DNA from: Podospora pseudocomata
Lineage: Eukaryota; Ascomycota; Sordariomycetes; Sordariales; Podosporaceae
DNA: 64,000 bases
Assembly (NCBI RefSeq): GCF_035222375.1
Contig: NW_026946365.1
Span: 806,001-870,000 of the forward strand
Direction of reading: 5' to 3'
The notes beneath the pieces were generated by a model. The model saw only the letters and a list, made by a program, of their open reading frames with translations. It was not told the origin of the DNA and made no database searches. Positions 1 through 11,070 of the stretch are shown in pieces; the stretch's first letter is position 1; each line of letters opens with the position of its first letter. The position numbers and the translations under genes are program-made.

Positions 1-529
1 TGCCAGCGCGCGTGCACTGCAGGCTCGCCTACAGGCCATGATTGACAACGAAACGCAGTGCAATGTACGCAGCGAGCCTATGCCACCACCGCCACCGCCG
101 CCGCCGCCTGCAGCGACCATCCCAAGACCGTGGTTGGCACCTCCTGTGGGTGAACCCGTCGTTATCGAAGTTGACCCAGACTGTGCCATGCCAAATTGGG
201 ACAACAGCTTGGAGGTGGACGAAAGCGACACCGGTGATGTTGCGCTTGACGGTTTGGTGTCATCTGCACGCCACGCACATGCTCCCAGCGGTGTTAGAAA
301 GCAATCGATTGGAGGTGTCGCTCTCCGGTACCGGTTGTCCGTCGACGCGGCGCTTCGCTGCCAAAACGTGGTCAGAAACCGCCCCAGAATGCGAAAGAGG
401 GACAAGTCGCGCCACGGAAGCACCGTCTCCTCTGCCATGACGTCGGCCATCTCTTCACCTGTTGTTGGGCCCACCATACCCTCATCCTCGTCCATGCCGC
501 CACCACCACCACCCTACACTCAACCCTAG
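1..529 (+). CDS. C-terminal part of an unknown proline-rich protein (5' end outside the window)
   Basis: An open frame enters from the left edge (first full codon at position 2) and ends at a TAG at 527-529; its first in-window ATG at 38 is probably internal. The visible part has a nine-proline run, an acidic stretch, a basic cluster with alternating Arg/Lys (about residues 115-135 of the visible part), and a Ser/Pro-rich tail ending in a second polyproline run. I do not recognise the family. It lies upstream of wetA on the same strand. The low-complexity composition and the absence of stops up to the edge support coding; function cannot be inferred. Confidence 0.55.
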   Translation, partial: ASARALQARLQAMIDNETQCNVRSEPMPPPPPPPPPAATIPRPWLAPPVGEPVVIEVDPDCAMPNWDNSLEVDESDTGDVALDGLVSSARHAHAPSGVRKQSIGGVALRYRLSVDAALRCQNVVRNRPRMRKRDKSRHGSTVSSAMTSAISSPVVGPTIPSSSSMPPPPPPYTQP

Positions 530-2065
530 AAGGGTCCGTTCTTGTTGTACATTTTGGTTTTGATATTCAACATATATGGATATATGATACCCCAGCCGAT
601 CGATCCCATCTCACCACTTACGAATCGGCGGCCGTCTGCTCATTACAGTGTTTTTATCTTTTCTTTACTTTCTAGGTGTTTCAACAGGAGTTCGAGCGAT
701 GATCCAAGGCTTCGGCGTCAGGGGTTCTCAGGAGAGAAGCATGTGTAGCTTGTCTTTGTTGGTTTTTTGTGGTTTTTTTTTGTTGCATATATCGAGGAGT
801 TTGGGCATTCTTTTTTGGCTTATGGGGGCAAAACTTTGGGGAATACCCACACCACCATTTTACAGAGGCGTTGCAAAACATTTTAGACACATGGACGTGC
901 CAAAAGGGCCATTGAGCACCATGATCTTGTTCAGCCGGCGCAGTCTCTACACACAAAGGCCTTTTTTTTTCCTGTGTTTTTTTTTTTCTTTTTTTAGCTG
1001 TGCTATGGGAGCACATTCAAGGCTTTTTTGGCATAGTGCGGGAAGAATGGGGAGGGGGTCATGGTTGCAACAATGTACGAGAAACAAACTGATTAGAGTT
1101 TTTTTTGGACACACGGCAATGCATCACCATTCATTGTTGACGGGGAGCTCGCTCCTTGTCATCTTTTATTTCTTGGCCACACTGTTTTCTTTCACAAGTG
1201 GATTTCGTCAGTGATTATGTTTGCCTTGGATGTGGATGAATAGGTCGTGGCAAGGGAGGAGTCATTGGTCAGTGTCTCCTGTTCACTTTTTGACTTGAAC
1301 TTTTGGTTTTACATACTTCTACAGGTAGAGTTCGGAGAACTTTCCGACGAGATGTTCGAAACCAGCGACAACAGAGGTGCCAGCTGGGATGGTGCTATTG
1401 TGTCGGGGCTTCTCGGGTGAATGACAATCGCTTGCACATATCACCCGCGGGGGTATCTTAGCATTCCAGTCAGAGCCGATGTCTTTGTTGCGTGCTGAGA
1501 AGCTACCACACAGTATGCTCGCTAGTGGTCTTCAAAGACAAGGAGTTCGGGAGTAAGCCTTTGTTTTGTTGGTAAGCTTGCCCACAGCTCTCCACCTCAC
1601 TGGACGAGACGCCACTGATGAGGCGTCAAGGGGGGTGCCTCGAGACGGCCAGAACCCAAGTCCACCGCGAGATCGAGTGGGTGTGATGCGCCTGGAATGG
1701 ATCACCGTGTCGAAGCAACCCACCCATTCCTCGGCAGGACAGGGGCCTCTTCTGATATGAGACCCTCAAGTACAAATGTGTTGAACACCCCCATCCCACC
1801 CCTGAACGCTTCCATACCTTGTGTTGCCGTGGCAGGTTGGCTTGGTTTGTTGATTTTTCTGCCGCTCAACCCCTACACCAACACCAGCACACAACAGACC
1901 CCTTTTTCCTTCTCTTTCTTTGCCCCCAACATGGCATACTGGAACAGTCAAACACTCGTTACCAGAAGACACACACCGCACAGCACCAGCACCAGAGCTC
2001 GATAGCAGCAGGACCTACGGTGCCGACTCGACCAGACTGCGATTCGCTACCGACCACGACAAACA
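530..2065 (+). promoter_or_regulatory. Upstream region / probable 5' leader of wetA
   Basis: About 1.5 kb without a convincing gene, T-rich in its first half. It holds five matches to CATTCY, the element bound by AbaA-type TEA/ATTS regulators in Aspergillus: 806-811, 1462-1467 and 1725-1730 on the plus strand, 1044-1049 and 1694-1699 on the minus strand. Roughly 1.5 matches would be expected by chance. A short inverted repeat GACGCC/GGCGTC lies at 1608-1613 and 1622-1627 with an 8-nt loop. Small open frames here look random. Assignment as the wetA control region is inferred from position. Confidence 0.4.
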
Positions 2066-4243
2066 ATGGCGGGCGTCGAGGGCGTGGCTTTCGTGACTGG
2101 CGGCCTACCCCTCGCGGGGAACAAACAAAGCGGCAGCTTCTACAGCCATGACATGGACGAGGCAGGATCGACCGATTTCTTTGACCAATTTGTCATGCTC
2201 GATGGCTCCGACTCGGACACTACCGCAGAAGGGGGCGGCGGCCTCGGCCAGTTTTGCGGCGCTTCTGGCCTGCCCATGTCGCCACAGCTCTCGTCCATCG
2301 AACCATCACTGTCGATGCCCATCGCCGCCGAGACTGGCTCGGTCAGCGGGCGGGCGGCTGGCGGTGGTGGTGTGGCTGGGACTCAAGGGAACTTCGGGCC
2401 ACCGGGAACCATCCACGGCAACGTCAATGGCCACAGTTTGCCTGCCGGTGGCTGGCAGGGTGCCGTCAACTCCCTTATCATTGCCCGTCCTCGTCAGTTT
2501 CACCAGCAACAGGCACAGCGACTTCAACGATCGACGACCAATATTGGGGATCTCAAGATCAAACCGGATACCGAGGTTGACGGCCTACCCTATACCACCA
2601 GCGGGTTTGGAGAAGCTCTCGGTGGAGGAACCGTGTCAGACTCGGAGCTTCTCAAGCTCGAGGGGCTGTCGATGCGCGCGACAAAAGTCGAAGTGCCTCA
2701 GCCAGCCGCTTCTGTTCCTCCCTCGCCCACTCCTCTGGCAAGCAGTCCCAAGAAGACTAGTCGCCTAGTGGCTTTCTGTTCGAGATTCCGCAGCAAAGCG
2801 GCTTCCACACTTCAGGGCAAGTCAAAACAGCAACAGATGGAGATCAAGCAAGAATCCATTTCGACTCCCGTCATTTCTTCTGCCCAGATGGGAGGAGGGG
2901 CAGCAAAGCCTCGGCCAGGTCGACCAAGACCTGTCAATCTGGATCTCACCAAATCACAACTACCCCCTTTTCCACCACTGACCGGTGCGGTGCCTACCTC
3001 ATCGCAGCCACAGACCATCAGTGGTGATCAACTGATGAATGGCAGCAACAACAACAATAATAATATGAATTTCGTCAACGGTTTCATCGACGACCCTTTT
3101 CTAACCGGCCAATTCCTGAGAGGGGGACAATTCGCCGCTCCATTACCAATGAACAACAACAGCAACAACATGCCCCATACGCCACTGCAAACCCCCCTGA
3201 TTGATAGTATCCCAGCCTCCTGGCAACTCCCCGTCACATCCCCAGGCTTCGTGTTGTCTCCCAATGGCGAAATCAACACCAATTGGTGGGACACAACCGG
3301 CATCGACGCAATGGACACCGACCCAATAACCAACCTTTTTCCTCCCACCACCTCCTCCACCACCACCAACCCCCGTGACGCCTCCCTCAACTTGGCTATG
3401 CACTTCCCCCAACTCCTTCGAGTACCCCCCGGAGCAGAAGACTTTTCCGTCTCCGAAAACCTAATGCTTCACATGCCCCAACCCCACAGGCCCAACTCTG
3501 CAGTCCTCCACCCTCAATACCGCGCCCAGATGCAACAGCAACAATCATCATCCTCCTCCTCCTCCTCCTCCTCCCGGCGTCCCAAACCCCGCGCCCCTTC
3601 TTCAGGAGCCCGCCACCACCACTATACCACCTCCGGCCCGGGCATGTCCCCAAGGAAAACTCGCACCGTCGTCTCCGGCTCGTCAACAACCCCCTCCCCA
3701 ACAACAACAACCACCACCACCTCCTCCAAACCTATCCCCCCTGGCGGTAGATCACACCGGAGATCAACAAGCATGACCACCCTCCCCTCAGGCACCCTCC
3801 TCGACCCCCCTTCAACTTCCCAATCATCCTCCGCCGCAATAAGAAAACGCCGCTCCTGGACCGGCCGTCGGGTCTCGCATTCCTCATCGCAGATTAACCT
3901 CCATTCTCTCGCCTCTCCTTCCCAATCGTCGCGAGGTCATAAATCCACGCGCCGGACAGCGTCGTGTTCGTCGCTTGCGGCACTGGCCGGTATGGGTGGT
4001 GTGGAGCATAATGGTGATGGAGGGGGAGGGGGGTCATTTGTGAACTACACGCCAAACGACAAGCAGCTCCTCATGACGGGGGTCGCGCCGAGCGGGAGCA
4101 GCAAGACAAAGTTGCGCAGAGAGAAGGAGGCGAAGGAGAAGGCGAGGGAGTTTAAAGAGCGGTTGGCGAGGGCGGTGGAGGCGGCGGGGGGGGATTTGAA
4201 ACGGTTGGAGGAGGTGGAGGAGGGGTTGGCTTTGGGGGTGTAA
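2066..4243 (+). CDS. wetA: WetA developmental regulator of conidial maturation
   Basis: Single uninterrupted frame of 725 residues. The N-terminus has the acidic FFDQFVMLDGSDSD motif (about residues 38-51) seen in Sordariomycete WetA proteins. The middle is low complexity (Gly-, Asn-, Ser- and Thr-rich runs). A basic patch RKRRSWTGRR follows, and the C-terminus carries the WetA/ESC1 signature GVAPSGSSKTKLRREKEAKE followed by an AVEAAGGDL segment; this C-terminal block is the main basis of the call. In Aspergillus, WetA acts downstream of BrlA and AbaA to complete conidial wall and metabolic maturation and binds DNA. The start is the first ATG of the frame (context CAATGG) and gives the conserved N-terminus. 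Function here is by homology. Confidence 0.9.
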   Translation: MAGVEGVAFVTGGLPLAGNKQSGSFYSHDMDEAGSTDFFDQFVMLDGSDSDTTAEGGGGLGQFCGASGLPMSPQLSSIEPSLSMPIAAETGSVSGRAAGGGGVAGTQGNFGPPGTIHGNVNGHSLPAGGWQGAVNSLIIARPRQFHQQQAQRLQRSTTNIGDLKIKPDTEVDGLPYTTSGFGEALGGGTVSDSELLKLEGLSMRATKVEVPQPAASVPPSPTPLASSPKKTSRLVAFCSRFRSKAASTLQGKSKQQQMEIKQESISTPVISSAQMGGGAAKPRPGRPRPVNLDLTKSQLPPFPPLTGAVPTSSQPQTISGDQLMNGSNNNNNNMNFVNGFIDDPFLTGQFLRGGQFAAPLPMNNNSNNMPHTPLQTPLIDSIPASWQLPVTSPGFVLSPNGEINTNWWDTTGIDAMDTDPITNLFPPTTSSTTTNPRDASLNLAMHFPQLLRVPPGAEDFSVSENLMLHMPQPHRPNSAVLHPQYRAQMQQQQSSSSSSSSSSRRPKPRAPSSGARHHHYTTSGPGMSPRKTRTVVSGSSTTPSPTTTTTTTSSKPIPPGGRSHRRSTSMTTLPSGTLLDPPSTSQSSSAAIRKRRSWTGRRVSHSSSQINLHSLASPSQSSRGHKSTRRTASCSSLAALAGMGGVEHNGDGGGGGSFVNYTPNDKQLLMTGVAPSGSSKTKLRREKEAKEKAREFKERLARAVEAAGGDLKRLEEVEEGLALGV

Positions 4244-4447
4244 AACCGAGGGGATAATCAAGGCTGACAGCCGGCCGAGAGTTATTTTCTAGAACTTTGA
4301 TTTCAAAGGGCGTTTTGAATGGCCGGGATGTTCTCTTGGATATGGGGTTTCTTGTTATTCTTTTTTGTTATGGGAATGTTTGTTCACGGTTAACAGTTCT
4401 TATTGATATCAGAGAGCCCTTTCCCTTCCTTTTGGTGGAATTTTGGG

Positions 4448-4550
4448 ACACACACACACACACACACACACACAAAACAAAACAAACAAAACAAAACAAA
4501 ACAAAACAAAACAAAACAAAACAAAACAAAACAAAACAAAACAAAACAAA
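4448..4550. repeat. Compound microsatellite (CA)n followed by (CAAAA)n
   Basis: About 13 CA dinucleotides run directly into roughly 14 CAAAA pentamers with one early CAAA variant. It lies about 200 bp after the wetA stop, probably in its 3' UTR or just beyond. Length is likely polymorphic between strains. Confidence 0.95.
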
Positions 4551-4785
4551 CCACATCAAACCACAGCAATGACAGACTAACAAAGAGAAGAGAAACTGCG
4601 AGACAGAAAAGACACTCCTTGTATTATTTTAACAGTTGGGATAGTTTCTTTATTTGAGACCAAACTCAACCTATTTACCGCTAACACACCTGAGCTTCAT
4701 GAGTGGGATTTACTGCACTTTTTACACATTGGTTGTGTAACATAACAAACACCCTTGGACGGTGCATTGCATTTTCATGTTTTCT

Positions 4786-4918
4786 AGACTTTGAGAAAAA
4801 AAAGAAAAGAAACTTTAAAGACTTTGGTGTTTGAAACAGGTTTCCAAGACCTTGATAGTCAATCCTTCAAGACGTTGAGTTCAAGCAATGAGGGGTACCA
4901 GACGTTAAGATAAAAGAC
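4786..4918. repeat. Possible degenerate short repeat with AGAC(N)TT core
   Basis: AGAC occurs at 4786, 4819, 4847, 4870, 4900 and 4915, the first five usually followed by NTTGA or NTTNG. Spacing is irregular (33, 28, 23, 30, 15). It resembles, weakly, the clearer 21-25-bp arrays at 12.2 and 43-44 kb and also sits in a 3' flank. Could be chance in AT-rich DNA. Confidence 0.3.
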
Positions 4919-5148
4919 AATCTGTAACACCAGATAATAAAGTGCTTGGCCTGGAGACAGATAACTACATCAATGCCACTAGAAGCTTACATATCTTCAT
5001 TTGCAGTGGTGAAACATTATGGCGGCATTATTGTGTAAGCAAGCAATATCCAAGACAGACGACATCACCCGCTACCAAACTCCCAACCCATTCTTACAAA
5101 AGCAACGTAGCACATAAAATCCAATCATCAAACCCACCCCCCGCCGCG

Positions 5149-6819
5149 TCACTCCTTGACAGAACACACCCCCTCCACCCATCTCGCGAACCTCACGACC
5201 GGGGCATCCACCCCCCTCCAGAATATATCCGACACCCAGATCACCGCCGGGACAATGACCAGAGCCGCCAGACCAAAGCCCAGGTCATACCTCCCCTCCG
5301 TCTCCACCCCCGTGATCCTCGTCCAGACAAACCTCTCAACAGCATAACCAAACGTATGCAACACCGGCCCGTGCATCAAGTACATCGCATAGCTAATCCG
5401 TCCCAGATACTGCACCGGTCCCCAGGCAAAAAACCCCTGCCACCCCTTACACCTCCCCACAGCCATCACAAACAACCCCGCCCCGAGGCTCTGGTAGTAC
5501 CTATACCTCTCCTCCTCCTCCCACCACCCCGGTATCATGTCCGTAAGCGTCACCCACCCAGGCGTCCTCTCGCTCCCCACATCAGGCTGGCTCATGAACC
5601 ACAACCCCACCAGACTCACCACCACCCACCCCCACCCCCCTCCTTGCTTTCTCTTCCTGTCCTTGCTCCACACATCCCGCTCCGCCAACCCCATCCCCCA
5701 CAAGAAAAGCACCACCTCCCACCTCCCGCTCCCAAAACAATACCCCACCAACCCTCCCCCCACAGCCCACCGCCTCACCCCCCTCTTCACCCTCGCCGTC
5801 CCGACGAGCACCAAAAACAAAATCATGCTAGCCCTAAACTCGACAGGTATAGTCCAGAGGTGAACATCCATCCTCGTCAGCCCGCCCGCCACCTCCCAAT
5901 CCCAGACATGCACAAACTCCCCCACCCCCTTTCCCCAGTCCAGCATCTGCTCCGCCGTCGAGTTCAGCGCCTCATAGTGCGTCTCTTGAACATTCCGAAC
6001 GTAGACCTCATCGTGCGCAAAGTCACCCATGGCGGTGTAGGCACCCATCCGGGTGAGGATGACGACGAAGAAAGCGGAGATCGCCGGCGGGAGGAACAGG
6101 CGGAGGCAGCGCCGGAAGATGAGGCTCGATAGGGTGGTGGAGAAGGCCGAGCAGTTTTGGGAGGCGAGGAGGGTGAGGGGCTTGAGGGATAGAGCGTAGC
6201 CCGAGATGACGAAAAACACGGCCACCATCGGGGGGCCGGAGTACAAAAGGCGGATGAAGGGGAGCTTGAAAGGGTGGAAGTGGTCTGGTGTGTAGGGGTT
6301 GGGGGGGAGGGACGTGGTGGTGATGGTGCTGCTGTGGAAGGGGGATTCGTTGTAGGGGCCGGAGGAGGATGCATTGTGGAAGTCACCGTCGCTGTCGTCG
6401 AGGGAGGGAGGTGGGGGGACATACCCGTACCCGGTGGCGATGGTGTAGCAGGTGTAGAGGTAGTGGCAGAAGAAGACAAATAAAGCGGCCAGGCCGCGGA
6501 TGCCGTCGAGGTAGGCGGTGGGGGACTTGGGGATTGGTGGGACGTAGCCTGGTTGGAGGAAGGAGGGTAGTAGGAAGATGAGGGTGCGTTTCAAAAGGGA
6601 GCGTGGTGGGCGGTGACGGGGAGGCAAGGGGGATGGTGGCGGGAGGGTGAAAAGGGGGTCGTGTGTTTCGAGGTCGGGGATGAACTTTTCTATTTCGTCA
6701 AATGATGACGATGATGAGGAGGAGGAGGATGAAGAGGATGAAGAGGATGAAGAGGAAGAAGAAGAAGAAGAAGGGAGGCTGAGGGTTTCCTGGTATGTGA
6801 GGGGGGTGTATCCCGCCAT
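5149..6819 (-). CDS. Acyltransferase-3 family membrane protein
   Basis: Frame of 556 residues from the ATG at 6819. A longer frame upstream to 7098 exists, but its extra N-terminus looks non-coding, while the chosen start gives a plausible MAGYTPLTYQ beginning. After a long serine run (encoded by a polymorphic-looking TCn tract at about 6717-6770) the acyltransferase-3 pattern follows in order: YLDGIRGLAALFVFFCH with the family His, then PPMVAVFFVISGYALS, then HLWTIPVEFRASM, and GRISYAMYLMHGPV near the C-terminus, with about ten hydrophobic segments between. The family transfers acyl groups to carbohydrates or other acceptors at membranes; the substrate cannot be told. Convergent with wetA. 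Confidence 0.85.
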   Translation of the reverse strand: MAGYTPLTYQETLSLPSSSSSSSSSSSSSSSSSSSSSSSFDEIEKFIPDLETHDPLFTLPPPSPLPPRHRPPRSLLKRTLIFLLPSFLQPGYVPPIPKSPTAYLDGIRGLAALFVFFCHYLYTCYTIATGYGYVPPPPSLDDSDGDFHNASSSGPYNESPFHSSTITTTSLPPNPYTPDHFHPFKLPFIRLLYSGPPMVAVFFVISGYALSLKPLTLLASQNCSAFSTTLSSLIFRRCLRLFLPPAISAFFVVILTRMGAYTAMGDFAHDEVYVRNVQETHYEALNSTAEQMLDWGKGVGEFVHVWDWEVAGGLTRMDVHLWTIPVEFRASMILFLVLVGTARVKRGVRRWAVGGGLVGYCFGSGRWEVVLFLWGMGLAERDVWSKDRKRKQGGGWGWVVVSLVGLWFMSQPDVGSERTPGWVTLTDMIPGWWEEEERYRYYQSLGAGLFVMAVGRCKGWQGFFAWGPVQYLGRISYAMYLMHGPVLHTFGYAVERFVWTRITGVETEGRYDLGFGLAALVIVPAVIWVSDIFWRGVDAPVVRFARWVEGVCSVKE

Positions 6820-7869
6820 GATTTGCTTGTTGTTTCCGGTCAAGGAAAAAACGGGTACAGGACCCAGACGGCACCGAGTATTTGACCAGCCGGCTGAGGA
6901 TGGTTTGCGATTCGAAAATGAAGAAGAGATAGTCACGGCTCTAACTGACAAGAGAACGAAACACAGAAGGAAAATAAATGAGAGGAAGAACAGAAGACAT
7001 TGAGATGATATGAACCTACAAAAATAACCCAACCTCTTGCCATGCCGAGAGAAAAAGGGGCTAACCAAGACGAAACGGTGGCTAGTATCTAGCGTCAACT
7101 CTCCACGGTCACCAACAGTCGTACCCTTCCGCCGGTTATTTTCGGTTCCTGGCGATTCATCTGAGATATCTGCAGCACAAGGCTAGAGTCTCTACATGAG
7201 GGGGTATGCTGACTGATGTTCATGATGAGGTCTTGATTCGCCCAACATCATGCCAGCAAAACCACACACAATGGATGGTCCTGGGGGAATCAAACAGGTC
7301 CATCATGAAAGGAAGCATAGTGCTCGCTTGTGGGGATAAGACCGATTGCTATCCAATATCAGCCAGACAGGTCAAGTCAAGTCTCTCAGACAACAAGAGC
7401 GAGGACAAAATAAGGTTTACCAATCCAGGGGGCCAGGGGCCTGAACGTTGAACCAAGCATTCGGGTCGCCCCACCGTTGTTCCCCGGACCCCCACATCCC
7501 GATCTCCCCTTCTCCTCTTGTTCCACTGCCGCCGAGTGCCGCTCGATCCAGAGCCTGGAGAACATAGCCGGGCATTCCGAGGTATGCCCTCAAAAGTCCG
7601 AACTGTGTCTGTGGGTCCCCTGTATCCATCAGTATCCATCAGCAACAGTCAAGACGCAGAGAAGAGATATGAATAACATTGTCGGTGCGCCCGCAGCAAG
7701 AGGCGCGTCTAGGATCAGTCGTGCTGCTCCAAACATAGTACCTACGCAACTCCTGGAGAAACTACTTTTTGGTTTAACGTCACAGCCATGAAAACCCCCG
7801 GCTCTAATCCATGTGCTCCCAAAACGCCCAGACTCCGTGCCCGCTCCTGTGTATCAATCTGACACCCGC
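6820..7869. other. Spacer upstream of the acyltransferase gene, downstream of HEM2
   Basis: About 1 kb. The part near 6820-7150 is the likely 5' region of the acyltransferase gene. A short minus-strand open segment at about 7619-7417 is preceded by an acceptor-like sequence and looks partly protein-like; it is described as a finding rather than called. Nothing else seen. Confidence 0.4.
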
Positions 7870-9086
<1,217 letters not shown>

Positions 9087-10155
9087 ATTGGACGATGGCA
9101 ACAGCAACGTGTGGCAAAGTTGAAGGAGTTGAGAAAGAGTGTAAGCGGGCGACCGATCGAAGAGTGACGTGAGTCAATCGAGGGTTCTGGGCCGTAGTTG
9201 AAGGAATTCTCCAACTGAAACGTATTCTCTCAGGACCACCGCCGATCGAGCCGTCAGGGGCCGTGCCGCACGAGGAGAGAGAGCGAGGTCCGCCGCCGCG
9301 ATGCGACAGTGATTGATGGCTGGATTTTTGGGGCGGGCTGGAAGGGTCCGGTGTTTCCTGACAGGCTCAACAGATTGGCAGTCGGTCGATCGGTAGGTCA
9401 GGGCAGCATTCGGAGTGGGAGGAAGAAATGCACAATCTGTATATAAATGAGAAGAAAATGTCGCCTCCGGAAATCTGGGCCCGAGGCGGGATCAAGGACA
9501 GCGAACGCCGAAGAAAGTTGCGTCTCTTCACAGGCAGGTGACAGCAAACCATTAGGCGTGCGATGCCCCAATCTGGTTTCGTGCACTCTCGACTCTCGGC
9601 CTCGGGAATTGGCGGGGTTACTCCACCTCGGTCTTCTTCCGCTGCCATTCGCCAATCAGCGCACAAAGATTTCAAACGTTCGGCTGGCCCCACTCCGCTG
9701 AGAAAATCGCCATGGTCTCAACGTCCAACACTTTTTTTGTGTCGTCGGCCACTCCAGGGCCTCCTCGGCTTGTGAGGGAGATGCAGTGATGCTCAGATCT
9801 TACACCACAGCCGCTGATCAATGAATTGAAAGGACGAACTCTTGATTTTAACCAAGTAAACTTCGCCGTACCTGCACTACCTTCTTGAAGTCTCCATAAC
9901 ACATCTGACAAATGTCAACATCACAGATAAACCAGGGCCAGAGTGTGTTCATAATATCAAGTATGTATCGTCGTATAAAATAAAAACATCGAACCCCAAT
10001 TATTACATAGCAGACATTGGTATCATATAGAAGAGTAAACCCCCATCCACCACTTCCTCTTCTCTCGCCTTCCGCTCTCGCATCATCGACTCATTACTCC
10101 TTCTCACCACTCTCCCCTCTACACCAGTGTTAATCATCAGGGCATCTTCGGACCC
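9087..10155. other. HEM2 upstream region and 3' flank of the SUR7/PalI-type gene
   Basis: About 1.07 kb without a supported gene. The part nearest 9087 is the presumed HEM2 promoter. Open frames of 70-110 codons exist on both strands near 9.4-9.9 kb but have no recognisable features. Confidence 0.5.
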
Positions 10156-11070
10156 TTAGAACCATCTCCGCCTCCTCCTGGGCGCAACAGGAGTCCCATA
10201 ATCAGTAGCCGGCACCTCCCCCTTCACAGCCCTCTTCCTCTCCCTCCTCTTATGAATCCTCCCACTGCAGCAGCTGAAGAAAACAACAACAGCACCGACC
10301 AAGCTCAACACCGCAGCCGCGAGCGTCATCCAGGCAGCATTATCATAGTAAACCCTCTCCACCTGCAACCCCAAGCTATCCTCATCGTCACTATCCCACC
10401 CATTGCTCAGATTGCTCCTCACAATGCCAAACAGGACAAAGTCAATGATGCAGGTCACAGCCGTGATGATAAAGGCCAAGACAGCAACGAGAGATGCCAG
10501 CAGCGACCCAACCATACCCGCGCCCAGCGCAAGAATAAAAGCGATAAAGTTGAAGGCCGCGGCGATGGGGTGGAGGACCATGGCCTTTGTGAGCGCGCGC
10601 GAGGTGCGCACCGAGTTGTCAGAGTAGAACTCGCCAAAGGTCTGCTCGGGGGAGAAGTTGGGGTTGCCCGACTGGCCACGGTTGGGGCCGACAAGGCCCT
10701 GGATGATGCCGAGGGGGGAGTACCCGAGGCGGCGGGGGCATTGGCCTCTGTTTTTCATTCGTCATTTAGCATCATGGGGTGAGCGGTGGAGTGAAGAGAG
10801 GAGGTCAACTTACCCAAGGACATCATTCAAACAATACCCAAAAACACCAAACGTAACCGAGGGATCGTTTCCGTTCCGTCCACTCTCCCCATCAGCAATA
10901 TCGGGCAGGAAGTTGAACCCGCCATTGTTGGTCCCGCCGTCAGGGAGCTCGACCTTGAGGAGAGCGATAGATCTCACTACTGGGGCCGAGATGCAGGTGA
11001 TGATCAGCAAGACGGTGGCTGAAAACAGCAAGAAGGTGCCAAAGTGGTGGATGAAGCCTGTCCGGGCCAT
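10156..11070 (-). CDS. SUR7/PalI (Rim9) family tetraspan plasma-membrane protein
   Basis: Exon 1 is 11070-10814 and exon 2 is 10747-10156, joined over a 66-nt GTAAGT...CAG intron (phase 2); the protein is 282 residues. The start MARTGFIHHFGTFLLF opens the first membrane segment, as in fungal SUR7/PalI-like proteins. An extracellular loop follows with the claudin-like motif VTFGVFGYC...C...LGY, which spans the exon junction, supporting the splice. Three more hydrophobic segments lie in exon 2 (around MVLHPIAAAFNFIAFILAL, ASLVAVLAFIITAVTCIIDF, and TLAAAVLSLVGAVVVFF), then a short basic tail. Relatives work in eisosome/cell-wall sensing (SUR7) or ambient-pH signalling (PalI/Rim9). True PalI has a long cytoplasmic tail, absent here, so a SUR7-like role is more likely. 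Confidence 0.8.

Larger units (their letters stand above)
4244..5148. other. Spacer between convergent wetA and acyltransferase genes
   Basis: About 0.9 kb between two 3' ends, AT-richer than its surroundings. It contains a compound microsatellite and a weak short-period repeat (listed separately). No gene seen. Confidence 0.6.

Noticed and set aside
648-1214. 188-codon plus-strand frame upstream of wetA
   Set aside because: Phe/Leu-rich translation of T tracts; no conserved feature; lies in the probable wetA leader.
4942-6132. 396-codon plus-strand open frame
   Set aside because: Antisense to the acyltransferase gene; Pro/His/Arg-rich shadow translation.
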